Shown here piece after piece: positions 21,985 to 31,818 of a stretch of 64,000 nucleotides of DNA. The notes beneath the pieces are model-generated. The model was not told the DNA's origin. It saw only the letters and a list, made by a program, of their open reading frames with translations, and ran no database searches. A program made the translations under genes and the position numbers. The stretch lies in contig JAUPFV010000004.1 of NCBI GenBank assembly GCA_036936605.1, positions 91,414,334 through 91,478,333 on the forward strand, given 5' to 3'. Origin of the DNA: Limnanthes douglasii subsp. nivea. Taxonomy: Eukaryota; Streptophyta; Magnoliopsida; Brassicales; Limnanthaceae. Numbering within the stretch: the stretch's first letter is position 1; each line of letters begins with the position of its first letter.

Positions 21985-22610
21985 TTTTTAAGGTTGCATG
22001 AACGAGAAAAATGACCAAGTTTGTCACATACAAAACAGTTTCATTTACACGTTTAAATATATTATTGTTCTTGTTGTCAAATTATTTTTTCCCAAATTTA
22101 TGTTTCTTTGACATCATTTTATTCCATTTACACTATTAATAAACTCTAGTTTTGGATTTTTTTTCTCCATATCTCTAACACAAGATTCTTCTTTAATCAT
22201 CAAGTACTTTTGGATTTGTTTCAAACTATACTCTTCAGATTTATAGGGTATCGTTTTCTGATATTTTTCCAAGATTGGGGAAATTTTGCTATTATTGTTT
22301 CAATTTGAAAATTTTCCGAAATGACCACTTTTACGGACACCAGCTTATTTACTATAATTTGCAGCTCATGAATTTGGGGGAGAAGTGTTTTACCATCTAT
22401 ATAATTAAAATCAACAGATTTAGAAATTAATATTTTATTCTTACCTTTTTGTTTGATTTTGTATTTTTCTTTAAACGCATTACATATCTTGAACGTTGAA
22501 GACTCACTTGTGTAGAGGTTGAATAAACGGTCTATCATTCAAGATATTTCCCTGGCATATGAGATTGTCTTCCTCTTGGTTTTACATTTTAGCTTTGATT
22601 TTATCATTGT
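21985..22610 (-). pseudogene. Copia gag with CCHC knuckle
   Basis: An open frame from 22538 reads LFNLYTSESSTFKICNAFKEKY, MLPQIHELQIIVNKLV-like and FQIETIIAKFPQSWKNI, matching the UBN2-type copia gag (LPPSWK motif). Further down, near 22020-22050, CFVCDKLGHFSRSC gives the CX2CX4HX4C RNA-binding knuckle after a stop. Confidence 0.75.
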
Positions 22611-22639
22611 CACATGCTTTGGGAATTCTTTCTAGGTTT

Positions 22640-23690
22640 AGATAGAGAATACAATGATGCTGATATTACGTCAGCAGTCTTTCCTCTTAAAATTAGAGAA
22701 GCTGCCCAATGATGTCTCAGTACCTACCATACCAATGATGATATTGCGTCAGTTGAAGCACTATCCGGAGCTCAATTTCTATAACAACATGCTGATGGTA
22801 GAGATTTTGCAAAGGCAACTTGAGCTGGTGATCAAGGTTAGGGTTATTTGTGCCTTTTGCTTATATAAATCTATATTATGGGGGTCTCATTACTCTTGCA
22901 TATGTTGTACAAATCCATCATAACTCTATGGTCCTCGCGTACCACCGCATGAACCCGTCGGAAAACCAAGCTATGGAGAACTAAAAACTCGAACACATGT
23001 TTTTCGGCTTGGTTAGAGGTTTGACCATTGAGTTAGCCAGGTACAAGCACACCTACGGGTCGACCCGGACGCGATGCGATAAGATGGTTAAGGAGAAATT
23101 TGAGACGGAGTGGCAATTAAAGTTAGTTTATGCATATATGGGTGTATTTCACAGACAAATTCGAGAGCTCATTAGTGGAAAAACTGCTCTAATCACTCAA
23201 AACACCAAGAAAACTACGTAAAACAATGAACTGGTGGCGCAAAGTGCAGGTTTATTGGCCCAGAATATGGTCCAACCGGAGAGTATTGAAGATTTAATAA
23301 ATAAGGTGGTTGCAATGATGCTGGAGAATGCGGATTTGAATGTTGGAGCCTTAGGACTGACACGACCATGGAGGAAACAAATAGGCGTTTGGTGGTGCAA
23401 CATGAGCATGTCCTAAATGGTAGGGAAAATCAAGTGATGGATATTATAGTAGGGATTCTCAACCAAGCGTGCAAAAAAAACTATCATAGACATTTGAAGA
23501 AGGAGCCTTGGGATGTCTTTACGGAACCTAAGGAAATTTTTTCTCGTGGAAGAATCATATGATGATGATGAGTTGGAGGATAGCGCGTTTTCTAAGAAGA
23601 CGGGGGTGCCTAGGTTATCAACGAACCAGTCGGGGAGCGGAAGGAATCAACCTTACCCGAGTGTGTGGAGCCACTAGGCTTATGGGTAGA
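22640..23690 (+). pseudogene. Unrecognised broken ORF
   Basis: I do not recognise this protein. From about 22997 the frames read FFGLVRGLTIELARYKHTYG, then after a stop (23219) LVAQSAGLLAQNMVQPESIEDLINKVVAMMLENADL. After a frameshift the ORF gives EETNRRLVVQHEHVLNGRENQVMDIIVGILNQACKKNY, and after a T-tract shift an acidic DDDELEDSAFSKK and a Ser/Asn/Gln-rich end PYPSVWSH. Helical and charged overall. Less AT-rich than its surroundings, as in transposon coding regions. It could be gag-like or an accessory ORF of the neighbouring elements. Confidence 0.35.
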
Positions 23691-23699
23691 TCCCTTCCC

Positions 23700-23965
23700 C
23701 CTTATCAGCCTAGCAACCCATTAGCATAACAATTTTATGATAAATGTAATTTTTATGAACCTGTTTCTAAAACTAGAATGTAATGATATATATGACTAAT
23801 TGTTGTTCTATAAGTAAGGCGATCGTCTATATTATGTGAATGTATGTATTGTTTGGTAATTAAAAAATGTTTTTTGTTTTAGATGTTAATATTAGTTGTT
23901 TGGCTCGACATATGCTCCTTTTATGTGGTATTGTGGAGTAAGTGCACTTGCGAGCAATATAGTAT
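23700..23965. other. Non-coding spacer
   Basis: No gene seen; moderately AT-rich sequence leading into the 75-bp tandem repeat. Confidence 0.5.
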
Positions 23966-23969
23966 GCCA

Positions 23970-24335
23970 TGGCTTAGTGTGGCCTTTTACATGGCCGTAC
24001 CAGGCTTGGCACTATGACCAGTTCGCGACACTATAAGAGGTGTTAGGCCTAGTGTGACCTTTCGCGTAGGCAATCTAGGCTTGGTCTATTGAGCCGATCG
24101 TACAGTTGATCGGTTCGATCAAGGCTCAGTATGACCACTTACATAGCCCTGAAGCGTGGTTGATCAACCTATTTGTGAATTTGACTATTTCGTTCAAGGC
24201 TCAGTAGGACCCCTTGCATGGCCATGAGTCTTGTTTTAATAACTCATTCGTAATATAGGTCGTGTCGGTCAAGGCTGAATAGGGCCCCTTGCGTAACCTT
24301 AGGTCGTAGTTTATCACCATTCACAAATGATTATA
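23970..24335. repeat. 75-bp degenerate tandem repeat
   Basis: Five units starting at 23970, 24045, 24122, 24197 and 24272 (spacing 75, 77, 75, 75), each beginning with a form of AGGCTCAGTATGACC and CCCTTGCATGGCC, with variable second halves. More GC-rich than the flanks. Units 3-5 are the most alike. Confidence 0.75.
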
Positions 24336-24549
24336 TATGGATTAGGTATGGAGAAATTACCAGAGATTGTTATAATTGAATAACAAATGGAGATAAGTAA
24401 AAAATAAAATGAAAAGACATGCGTTGGCGAAAATATAAATCATCCATTAACGAATTTGAGATGTATTTCATTAAAAAAAACCCTTTTATGTCGTTAGAAG
24501 GGAAAAAGTGCACATTTTTCTTACAGAGTGATTTGACACAATTTCAAAT

Positions 24550-25540
24550 GGTTAATATTGAATAGGTGCTTTAAAGCATTTTGATCCTCGTTTGCTAGTC
24601 TATATGTTATGTGTTGTTTTTTGGATATAATTGTGTAGGGCCAATCTCAGTTGAGACCGACCTTCTATGCGTTATTATTTCATACTCCATGAAACAATTT
24701 ATTCATCACTAAGTCACCAACCTGTAAGGCCCTTAGGCTGAGCTTGGAATCAAACTAGCTTCTCATTAGACTTTTATAGTTCTCCGATCATACCTTGGGT
24801 TGCTCGTGTCTCTCTTCGAGTGGATTTGTATGCATATCTGGCATTATGGATGGTTTCTTGTTCACTTGTGGGTGATACAATATTTAGAAATATTTCTCCA
24901 CTTCATACCTTTTATAGAAATTTATCATGATAGAGATTTGGAATTGGGGCCCGTTTTCCGTCATCAAGATGCGTGGGATTCCAAAACGGGATAAAATCTA
25001 GTTATGCACGAAATAACATATTTTATGCGCTCACGTTGGGCACAAATACTTGGTGTCTATCCATTTTTGCAAATAATCCACTGTGACAATTAAATGTTTT
25101 CGTTTAACCGTAAGCATGAAAGGAGATCCTACTAAATATATCCTTCATTTAACAAATAGGCATGGAGCTGGGTGATGCTCATTAACTCATTCGACTAGTG
25201 GTGCATATTCAAAAATTTATGGTAGAGCTAACATCTCTGCATGATCCCCTCGACATAGGTGACCAGTCTGAATAGTAGTAGCTTGCTAACAAAAACAAAC
25301 ATATCAAGTTGTACTGCCCGCAATGTGCCCTAGCCTCCCATCATATAAGTATCGAAGAACTATTATGGTTTCACCCTGATTGAGGCAACACAGTAAAAGG
25401 CGGGTATAAATTTTGTGGTAAAAGATGTCGTCAAGTACGGTGTATTTTATTGCTCTTAAATGCAATGCGTGTGTTTCTGCTTTGTCTTTTAGGAGAATAT
25501 CGTACATAAGTACGACATGTGTACTTGCCTCCAATTGTCA
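24550..25540 (-). pseudogene. Gypsy integrase fragment
   Basis: An open frame at 25304-25534 reads AETHALHLRAIKYTVLDDIFYHK...LLCCLNQGE, the segment before and into the zinc module. Then LIVTVDYFAKWIDTK near 25060 and a KTGPNSKSL-type degraded second-Asp block near 24950. The C-terminal GDLVxxKxF motif is near 24730. Confidence 0.72.
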
Positions 25541-26299
25541 CCTGTGTCGATTTATAGGACTAGGCGCTTGGGTGTATATAAGTTATCATTGGGTTATGAT
25601 GCAGGATAATGAGTGGGATGCTATCAGAGACGGCTTCGTCTACCAACAGGTCAGCTATAGAGTTATCTAGGTGCGGCACCAAGTCACGAACAACATGCTC
25701 GAATTTAGTCTACTACTCGCAAAGTACCTTTCGGTACCCGCGCGTTGTCTCTTGTTTAGCATCGTAGAGGTATTTAGCCTAATTTATTATGAATTTTGAA
25801 TGACAACCCCTTATTCTTGCGTGCTTGAAGCCCCGTTAGTTTCTACAACCCATTCCATTGGCTTGTCATCGTTGGGCGCATCGCGCCTTTCGTCAATCTT
25901 TCATCTGGTCGTGAATTCATTTATAAAATCTGCTATTGCTTAGCCTTTAAATGCGTTACACAGATCATAGGTGATTTCATACTCCTCGAGTTCAATTGAC
26001 TACATGTTTAGCTGACCAAAAATGTCTTGCTTCTGCAGTATACTATTTCAGGGGAAGGATATGCGTGGAATGATGATATGACCTTAAAAATAAAATCTCA
26101 TATTTCTTCCTTCTACCACTATCCCGAGAGCTAACTTTTTCGGGTTGAGGTTTCTTTCCCGCGCGTCCACAAGAGTTTTGTTGATGTAATGTACCGGTCT
26201 TTGCACCATAAGGTTCTCTAACTAATACCCCGCTCACATCATAATCTGAAATAGAAAGATAAAGGTAAAGTGGCTCACGCGAAGTAAGAACGAAAAGAA

Positions 26300-27065
26300 T
26301 TTTAAAGATGATCAGGTAGTCTTTAAGGGCATTGAATGCATCGTCACAATTATCATTTCATCCAAACTTCTTGACCCCTTTTAGCACTTTGAAGAACACG
26401 TGGCTCTTATCCAAGCCCTATAATATGAATCGATAAAGAGTAGCCAATCTACCTTTCAAGCACTAGACCTCATTGATGGTTTGGGGTAGTTCCATTATTA
26501 GGAGCCTTCAACTGATTTAGTCAGTCTTGATCCTATTTTTATTGACAACATAGCCTAAAAAACTTACCATTGTGGACTCCAAATAAACATTTCAATGGGT
26601 TTATCTTGAAATTGAATTATCGTAAGGTGGCAAAGACTCGACCAATACTTCAAGCGGACGACCTTTGGTATTGCTTTTCACGAGCATATCATCGAATGTA
26701 AGCCTACATGTTATTACCAAGCTACTTCTCAAAAATCTGATTGACCATGCACTGGTATGTCAACCCCGTGTTTTTTATGTCGAACGACATGGTGTTATAG
26801 CAATACGACCCTTCTCCGTTTAGAACGTCGTGTGCTCCTCATCCTAGGGATGCATATATATATTTGGTTATACCCCAAATATGTGTCCATAAACAAAAGG
26901 AGCTTGCAACCTGATGTAGCGTCTACCAATTGGTCAATGTAGGGATGTGAGAAAGTAAATTTTAGGCATGCTTAATTAAGGTTGGTGAAGTCGACGCATA
27001 TTCAAAATTCCCCACATTTCGTTTTTTACTAGAACCGGGTTTTCCACCCACAAAATTCCAACCCC
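26300..27065 (-). pseudogene. Gypsy RT fragment
   Basis: Starts with an ENPVLVKNE-like phrase near 27040, then IDQLVDATSGCKLL, FMDTYLGYNQI, and a catalytic-loop relative FDDMLVKS near 26690. It ends with MVSFLGYVVNKN. Each block needs a frame change, so the fragment is old. Confidence 0.72.
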
Positions 27066-27079
27066 GAAAGAGTGATTAA

Positions 27080-27300
27080 CTCAGAAGTATTTACGAAAAA
27101 ATGGTAGAGGAAACTCTATCCTATGGTAGAAGGGTCTGTGTTGGTAACAAAATTGACCATACCTTTAAAAATGATTTACTTACCTTACTGCAACATAATC
27201 TGGATGTCTTTGCCTAGAATGCGAGCTACGTCTCAGGGGTTAACTCATTAGTCATATGTCACGAGCCATCCATCAATATTCAGGAGATACTGATCTGTTA
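27080..27300 (+). pseudogene. Gypsy pol scrap in opposite orientation
   Basis: On the plus strand one reads LLTLLQHNLDVFA (stop) NASYVSGVNSLVICHE, the linker between protease and RT. It matches LLAKYIDVFS (stop) EATDVSGVSPSIISHE of the element at 7.4 kb. It faces away from the minus-strand RT that starts 15 bp to its left. Confidence 0.65.
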
Positions 27301-29230
27301 GAAAATAGAAACCTTATTCTCGATGGAATAACTGATATACCTAGGTTCGTGATGATTTCTCCCTGAATGCGAGTGACTCCTTTGTCCACGGGGACAACAG
27401 CGACGACGTTGAGGTCCGCATAACCAAAACGTATCACTATATAGGGGTTCCATGATGCTGGATTTCAAGATCAACACGTGATACTTTAGAGGATTAAATA
27501 ATACATGATTAAAAATCACTCCTAATTATGATCAACAAAACCTGTTAGTTCGGATTAGTGTCAATATATTCGTGGAATCTAGCCATGATAATCTTATTCT
27601 TTTGAACGTCGTCTCAAATTTATCTTCAGCTTCACATCTATATGAAATTCAGGCGTTCGATGAAAAAAAATCTAAAGACGGTATATACCAAGTCTTTAAC
27701 ACTGATGAAATAGCGTCGACGAGTTATTGGAACTCGGGAACAAGAGAAAAAAAAATATATAACCTCTTTTTTAGATATATAATGTTTTATTTCAAAATCT
27801 AGAATTTTTTTAGATTTAAAGTTTCAAAACAAATTTTTTAAATTTTATATACTTCAATATATATTGTTTTTGTGGTGGTCTGATTATTATCTGTATTTTG
27901 ATGATTGGCGTGATATACTTAACAATAGGTGCGATGTTAATTGTACTCGACAAATATAAACGTTTTTTAACTTTATTTCGAATAGATTTAATTCATAGTT
28001 TTTTTTTTCAAAAAAAAATGTTATGGAGTTTTGTAAAATGTAATTTAATACATATATATATATAATATTTTTTTCAAATAATACGAAAACTAAGACTTTT
28101 TTTCAAAAAAAATATTTATTTTGTTATTTAATTAAAAAAAATCTTTTTTTAATTATGAACGAAAATGATCACTTTAAATAATATATTAAATATTACTTTT
28201 TATATAAATATTTTTACTTTTCAAATCCTTATTTTATGTGAAAATATATCTTATGCTAAGTTGCCTAAATTATATATATTCTACATATTAATTATTTATG
28301 GTATACTAATATTCCATAATTATTTATGGTATACTTATATACTTATATATCACATTTATGGTATACTTATATCCTTATTTATAATTCTTTAGTAAAATCA
28401 CTCAAATTAATTTTAAATAATCAATTATATTTATGATAAAAGATCATAAATATACTATGTTGTTGATCTTACCTAAATATAGGTATTAATTTCCAATTAA
28501 ACCATTATATTTATACCAAACTACTGTAAGACATTGATTAAAATTTATCTTGACAATTAAATTATGAATGTTGACTAATTTTATTCATTATATTTACAAA
28601 AAAATGATATATTTATATGAAAATATAATTTTTAGAATTATTTTGTTTGAATCGATAATTAATTTTTTTACTATTAATTACAAATTCTAAAAATATAATT
28701 ATTAAAATATTAAATCTTATTACCTTAAAGTAATAATATAATTTCAAAAATTATGAATTTGATTGTATTGTGTTAATCTAACAAAAAAAGAAAAACATGG
28801 AAAAGACTAGATCTATTGTTTATCAAAATACTCATGATAGAGAATCTCCCTTTCTAAGCTCAGGCAACTAAAGGATGCAACGCGGCGAGCCTGCGGACAC
28901 ACGTTTCTTTTCCGACAATCAGGTAAATATTTTAACGAGTTGAACACCAAATTGTAAAAACATCATCGTCTTAAGTGAAAACTAAATCTTTTGTCCTAAT
29001 TTATTTTATATTGGATGCGGTAATCTAAAGTAAAGTTTTGTTTTAAAATTTTATGAGTTTCTTTTTGTATTGGGAGAAAATAAAAAATTATAAATACATT
29101 GCGAGAAAAAACATGAGAGCTTCATGAAAAATTAGCGATAAAAATAGCAGTCAATCCGATACATGGATTAAGATAGAATATCCAACGAATCTACAACAGA
29201 TCTATACTAAATTTCGAATATAACAAGTAA
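27300..29230. other. AT-rich intergenic DNA with small unassigned frames
   Basis: 27300-27800 is less AT-rich and contains short open frames on both strands with no family I recognise. From 27800 to 28850 it is extremely AT-rich with long A and T tracts. 28860-28920 has a brief GC-richer stretch. No gene is supported. Confidence 0.5.
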
Positions 29231-29233
29231 CGA

Positions 29234-29399
29234 TCGCGCGCGCGTATACGCATACGCGCACGTACAATTAACCGCGCGCGTATACGCATACGCGCACGTA
29301 CAATTAACCGCGCGCGTATACGCATACGCGTATACACGCACGTACACACGTATACATGCACATGTACGTGCACATGCAGCACACACACATGCACACACA
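29234..29399. repeat. 36-bp tandem repeat in alternating pyrimidine-purine DNA
   Basis: Two exact 36-bp units (29237-29272, 29273-29308), each starting (CG)4, plus a partial third that turns into a CG/TA/CA mixture. 29309-29378 is 70 bp of unbroken pyrimidine-purine alternation and 29379-29399 is another 21 bp. This is the composition expected to form Z-DNA under negative supercoiling. Confidence 0.85.
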
Positions 29400-29559
29400 A
29401 ACGCATCCTCCCTCTATGGCCTCTCTATGCCCTCTTTAACCTACGAAAAAGAGAAATACGAGTAAACTACCATAAACTACTCTAACTTCATTTTCTCGCC
29501 TCAAAACATTAACTCTCAGCTCATTTCTCCTTCTATTCATTTGAAACACTCCTGCCTTT

Positions 29560-29640
29560 ACTTCCTTCTTCGATACCTACTCTTTACCTACTCGATACCT
29601 ACTCGATACCTACTTCGATACACTCATGCCTTTACCCCTT
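29560..29640. repeat. Short CGATACCTACT repeats
   Basis: Four or five copies of a CGATACCTACT-type unit, the first part of a repeat-rich stretch that continues to 30030. Confidence 0.5.
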
Positions 29641-30030
29641 CCTTCGATCCGAACACTTACCTAACTTGTATAACTAGCTATCTAACACTTACCTAACTTG
29701 TATAACTAGCTATCTATACTAACCCTAGTATAGGGAAACAGTACTTGTATAACTAGCTAGCTATACTAACCCTAGTATAGCTAGCTAGCTTGTTTCTAAC
29801 TTTATTAACTAGCTAGCTATACTTTTTTAGGTATAGCTAGCTAGTTAGGTAAGTTACTTGTATAACTAGCTATCTATACTAACCCTAGTATAGCTAGCTA
29901 CTTGTTTCAACTTAAAAACAAAATCAAGTCTCGTACAAACATATCCGAACACTACTTGTATAACTAGCTAGCTATACTAACCCTAGTATAGCTAGCTACT
30001 TGTTTATAACTTTCTTAACTAGCTAGATAG
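29640..30030. repeat. Cluster of perfect CTAGCTAG hairpins
   Basis: Repeated units of ACTTGTATAACTAGCTAGC followed by a TATACTAACCCTAGTATA hairpin. Perfect 16-bp arms at 29753-29768 / 29773-29788 with loop ACCC; 17-bp arms at 29806-29822 / 29831-29847; further copies at 29865-29900 and 29964-29998. There are at least four hairpins in 390 bp. Confidence 0.85.
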
Positions 30031-30566
30031 CTGCGAAAACATAAATACAACCACACAAATAAATTAGAGTTAAATTAATAGTTCGGGATAATACAGTACC
30101 AAACTGCAACAAAAAAAAATATCCGAAAATTATCGCATTCCTCCCTCAATAAAAGAGGTGTTTATCAGTCTGAGTTTGGTCGGAATTGGATCGCCTTTAA
30201 GTTTTCGGTCCGAATTCGGCTGAGTCCAAGTTCGGTCTGATCCTTTTCGAACAGGTCCGGTCCATTTAAAAAAATTAAATTAAATTAAAAAAAAAATCAT
30301 TTTTTTAAAAATAAATAAATAACATAAAAATTAAAATCTATAAAATTTAAAATTTAGAAGTTAATCTTTGATTCTTTATTAAAAATTAGTAATTAACTAT
30401 TAATTTTAACAATAGATATTATAAAAAAATTATTATATAATAATAAAATAATCAGGTCTAACGGGTTTTTCTGGTTCCATTCATTATCTTGTTTTACGTT
30501 TTACCGGTTTATCAATTTTATGGATTCGGTTCCGAATGGGTCTAACGGTTTTTATATATATATATA
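30031..30566. other. AT-rich spacer
   Basis: No gene. A moderately GC stretch near 30160-30260 holds several TTCGGTC/CCGAATTCGG-type phrases, followed by A/T tracts and a short TA repeat just before the SINE. Confidence 0.5.
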
Positions 30567-30795
30567 TTAGAGGGAACCCGCAGCCGCTACTCAAAGTGCA
30601 GTGAGTGTGCATAGGGTAAACCCTCAGTCTGACGCGATAGTATGGAAATCAACGTTAGAAGGTAAAGGTTCAGCCGAAAAAGCGTATGTATATAAAACAG
30701 CGTATGTATGTAGAACAGTAGAAGGACTCGAACTCATAACTTTGGTCACGAATATGCATTACTCAACCAACTCCGCTACCTCTTTGGGAACGGAC
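30567..30795 (-). mobile_element. tRNA-derived SINE candidate
   Basis: On the minus strand, an A box TAGCGGAGTTGG (30778-30767) and a B box AGTTCGAGTCC (30734-30724) are spaced 33 nt apart, the internal RNA polymerase III promoter of tRNA-derived SINEs. A tRNA-unrelated body follows to about 30567 and ends in a TA-rich run. The D-loop-like GTTGGTTGAGTAA is kept but an intact tRNA cloverleaf is not, which favours a SINE over a tRNA gene. Confidence 0.55.
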
Positions 30796-30799
30796 CCTT

Positions 30800-31777
30800 T
30801 CCCTTTTGATTTGTTATTGTTATTGTTTCGGTTTGGTTTATTTATAAAAAATCTAATTATAATTCCATTTTCAATTTTTATTTAAATAAATACTATAAAT
30901 ATTAAAATTTAAAAGCTAATTTTTGATTTTTTATTGGTTGGATTTTTTATTAGTTATACCATATATCGGCTCCGTTATGTAGTTATGTATGAGTGTTGTA
31001 TCGTCGATTTTATGTTTCTAGTCGATTTTATCGTTCTCTCTAGACTAGTTGACCGTCTAATTTTGGTTATTCTTTGGACAAGATTTTTTTTAATCATAAA
31101 ATATTGAAATTAAAAAAGAACATTTTCTTTTAATTTTAGAGGTCACTCTAAAACAAACCAAGACTATAAAGAGTGAAACATAAGAACTCCTGCCGATTTC
31201 TTATAAATTATCTCACGGCACACAACTAGAAAAAACTGGAAATTTTCATTAGTATTGGTATAGAATTATCTTATAGTATTAGTATATAGTTATTCTATAC
31301 TTATATGTGCAAATCAAACGAATTATATATTGATATTAAAAATAATTTCCTTTTTATATGGCATATTTAGTTTATCAAATTATATATTGATATTAAAAAA
31401 AAATTCCTTTTTATATGGCATATTTACGATAAAGTAATCTCGATTTTTTAAATTAAAATAAAATAACGAATAGGTTTCGGACAGAGGATCCTAGCTTGGT
31501 CCCACTCTATGTACCCTGAAAGGGAGTAAAAACCGGAGGTACACTAAGTCCACTCGCTCTTAACTTCTAATCTTTTTACTAAAAGGTGGGCTTTCTCTTT
31601 CCCTCTCGGTTTGAAAACCGAATTCCTCTATCTTAATAAGCTTAAACCTTCATGCATTGATCGATAATCTTTGCAAAAGTTTGGTGTTGAATGATGTCCT
31701 ATAGAAATCCATTGATGATGTCTTTTTTTGATGTTCAAGTTTTAAACTAAGGTCAAGATCAAGATCGAGTGGTCCGT
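30800..31777. other. Intergenic, possibly 5' region of the next gene
   Basis: Mostly AT-rich with no ORF. 31480-31620 is more mixed in composition and could hold promoter or untranslated-leader sequence of the gene starting at 31819. I could not define a TATA box. Confidence 0.45.
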
Positions 31778-31809
31778 AATCGGGAATCGGAATCGGAATC
31801 GGAATCGGA
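31778..31809. repeat. GAATCG hexamer repeat in a 5' leader
   Basis: Four to five tandem GGAATC units ending 10 bp before the proposed start codon at 31819, within the presumed 5' UTR. Confidence 0.7.
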
Positions 31810-31818
31810 AGGAACAAA

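Larger units (their letters stand above)
19856..22640 (-). mobile_element. Ty1/copia element, internal part, decayed
   Basis: Copia-type retrotransposon with the order gag, CCHC knuckle, integrase, RT reading down the minus strand from 22640. The RT is cut off just after its YVDD-equivalent near 19900, at the junction with the MULE. RNase H and both LTRs are not seen. Stops and frameshifts are frequent. Confidence 0.8.
24550..27065 (-). mobile_element. Ty3/gypsy fragment (Tat-like), decayed
   Basis: Reading down the minus strand: RT (27065-26300), a degraded RNase H stretch, and integrase to the post-integrase segment LQVGDLVMNKLFHGV...YTIISKKQHITYRL near 24600. Wording of many motifs is close to the element at 6.1-10.4 kb, suggesting the same family. 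No LTRs seen. Confidence 0.75.

Noticed and set aside
23970..24335. Regularly spaced repeats considered as a CRISPR array
   Set aside because: Plant nuclear context, units degenerate across their full length, no constant repeat with unique spacers and no cas genes.
29191..29406. Arg/Cys/Ala-rich open frames on the minus strand
   Set aside because: They are translations of the alternating CG/TA/CA repeat; composition is set by the repeat and there is no start context or homology.
29640..30030. AACCCTAG repeats considered as interstitial telomere sequence
   Set aside because: The CCCTA occurs once per hairpin loop, not as tandem CCCTAAA; the unit is a palindrome, not telomeric.
30720..30795. 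Possible true tRNA gene on the minus strand
   Set aside because: A and B boxes are present but acceptor and anticodon stems do not pair into a cloverleaf; a SINE head fits better.
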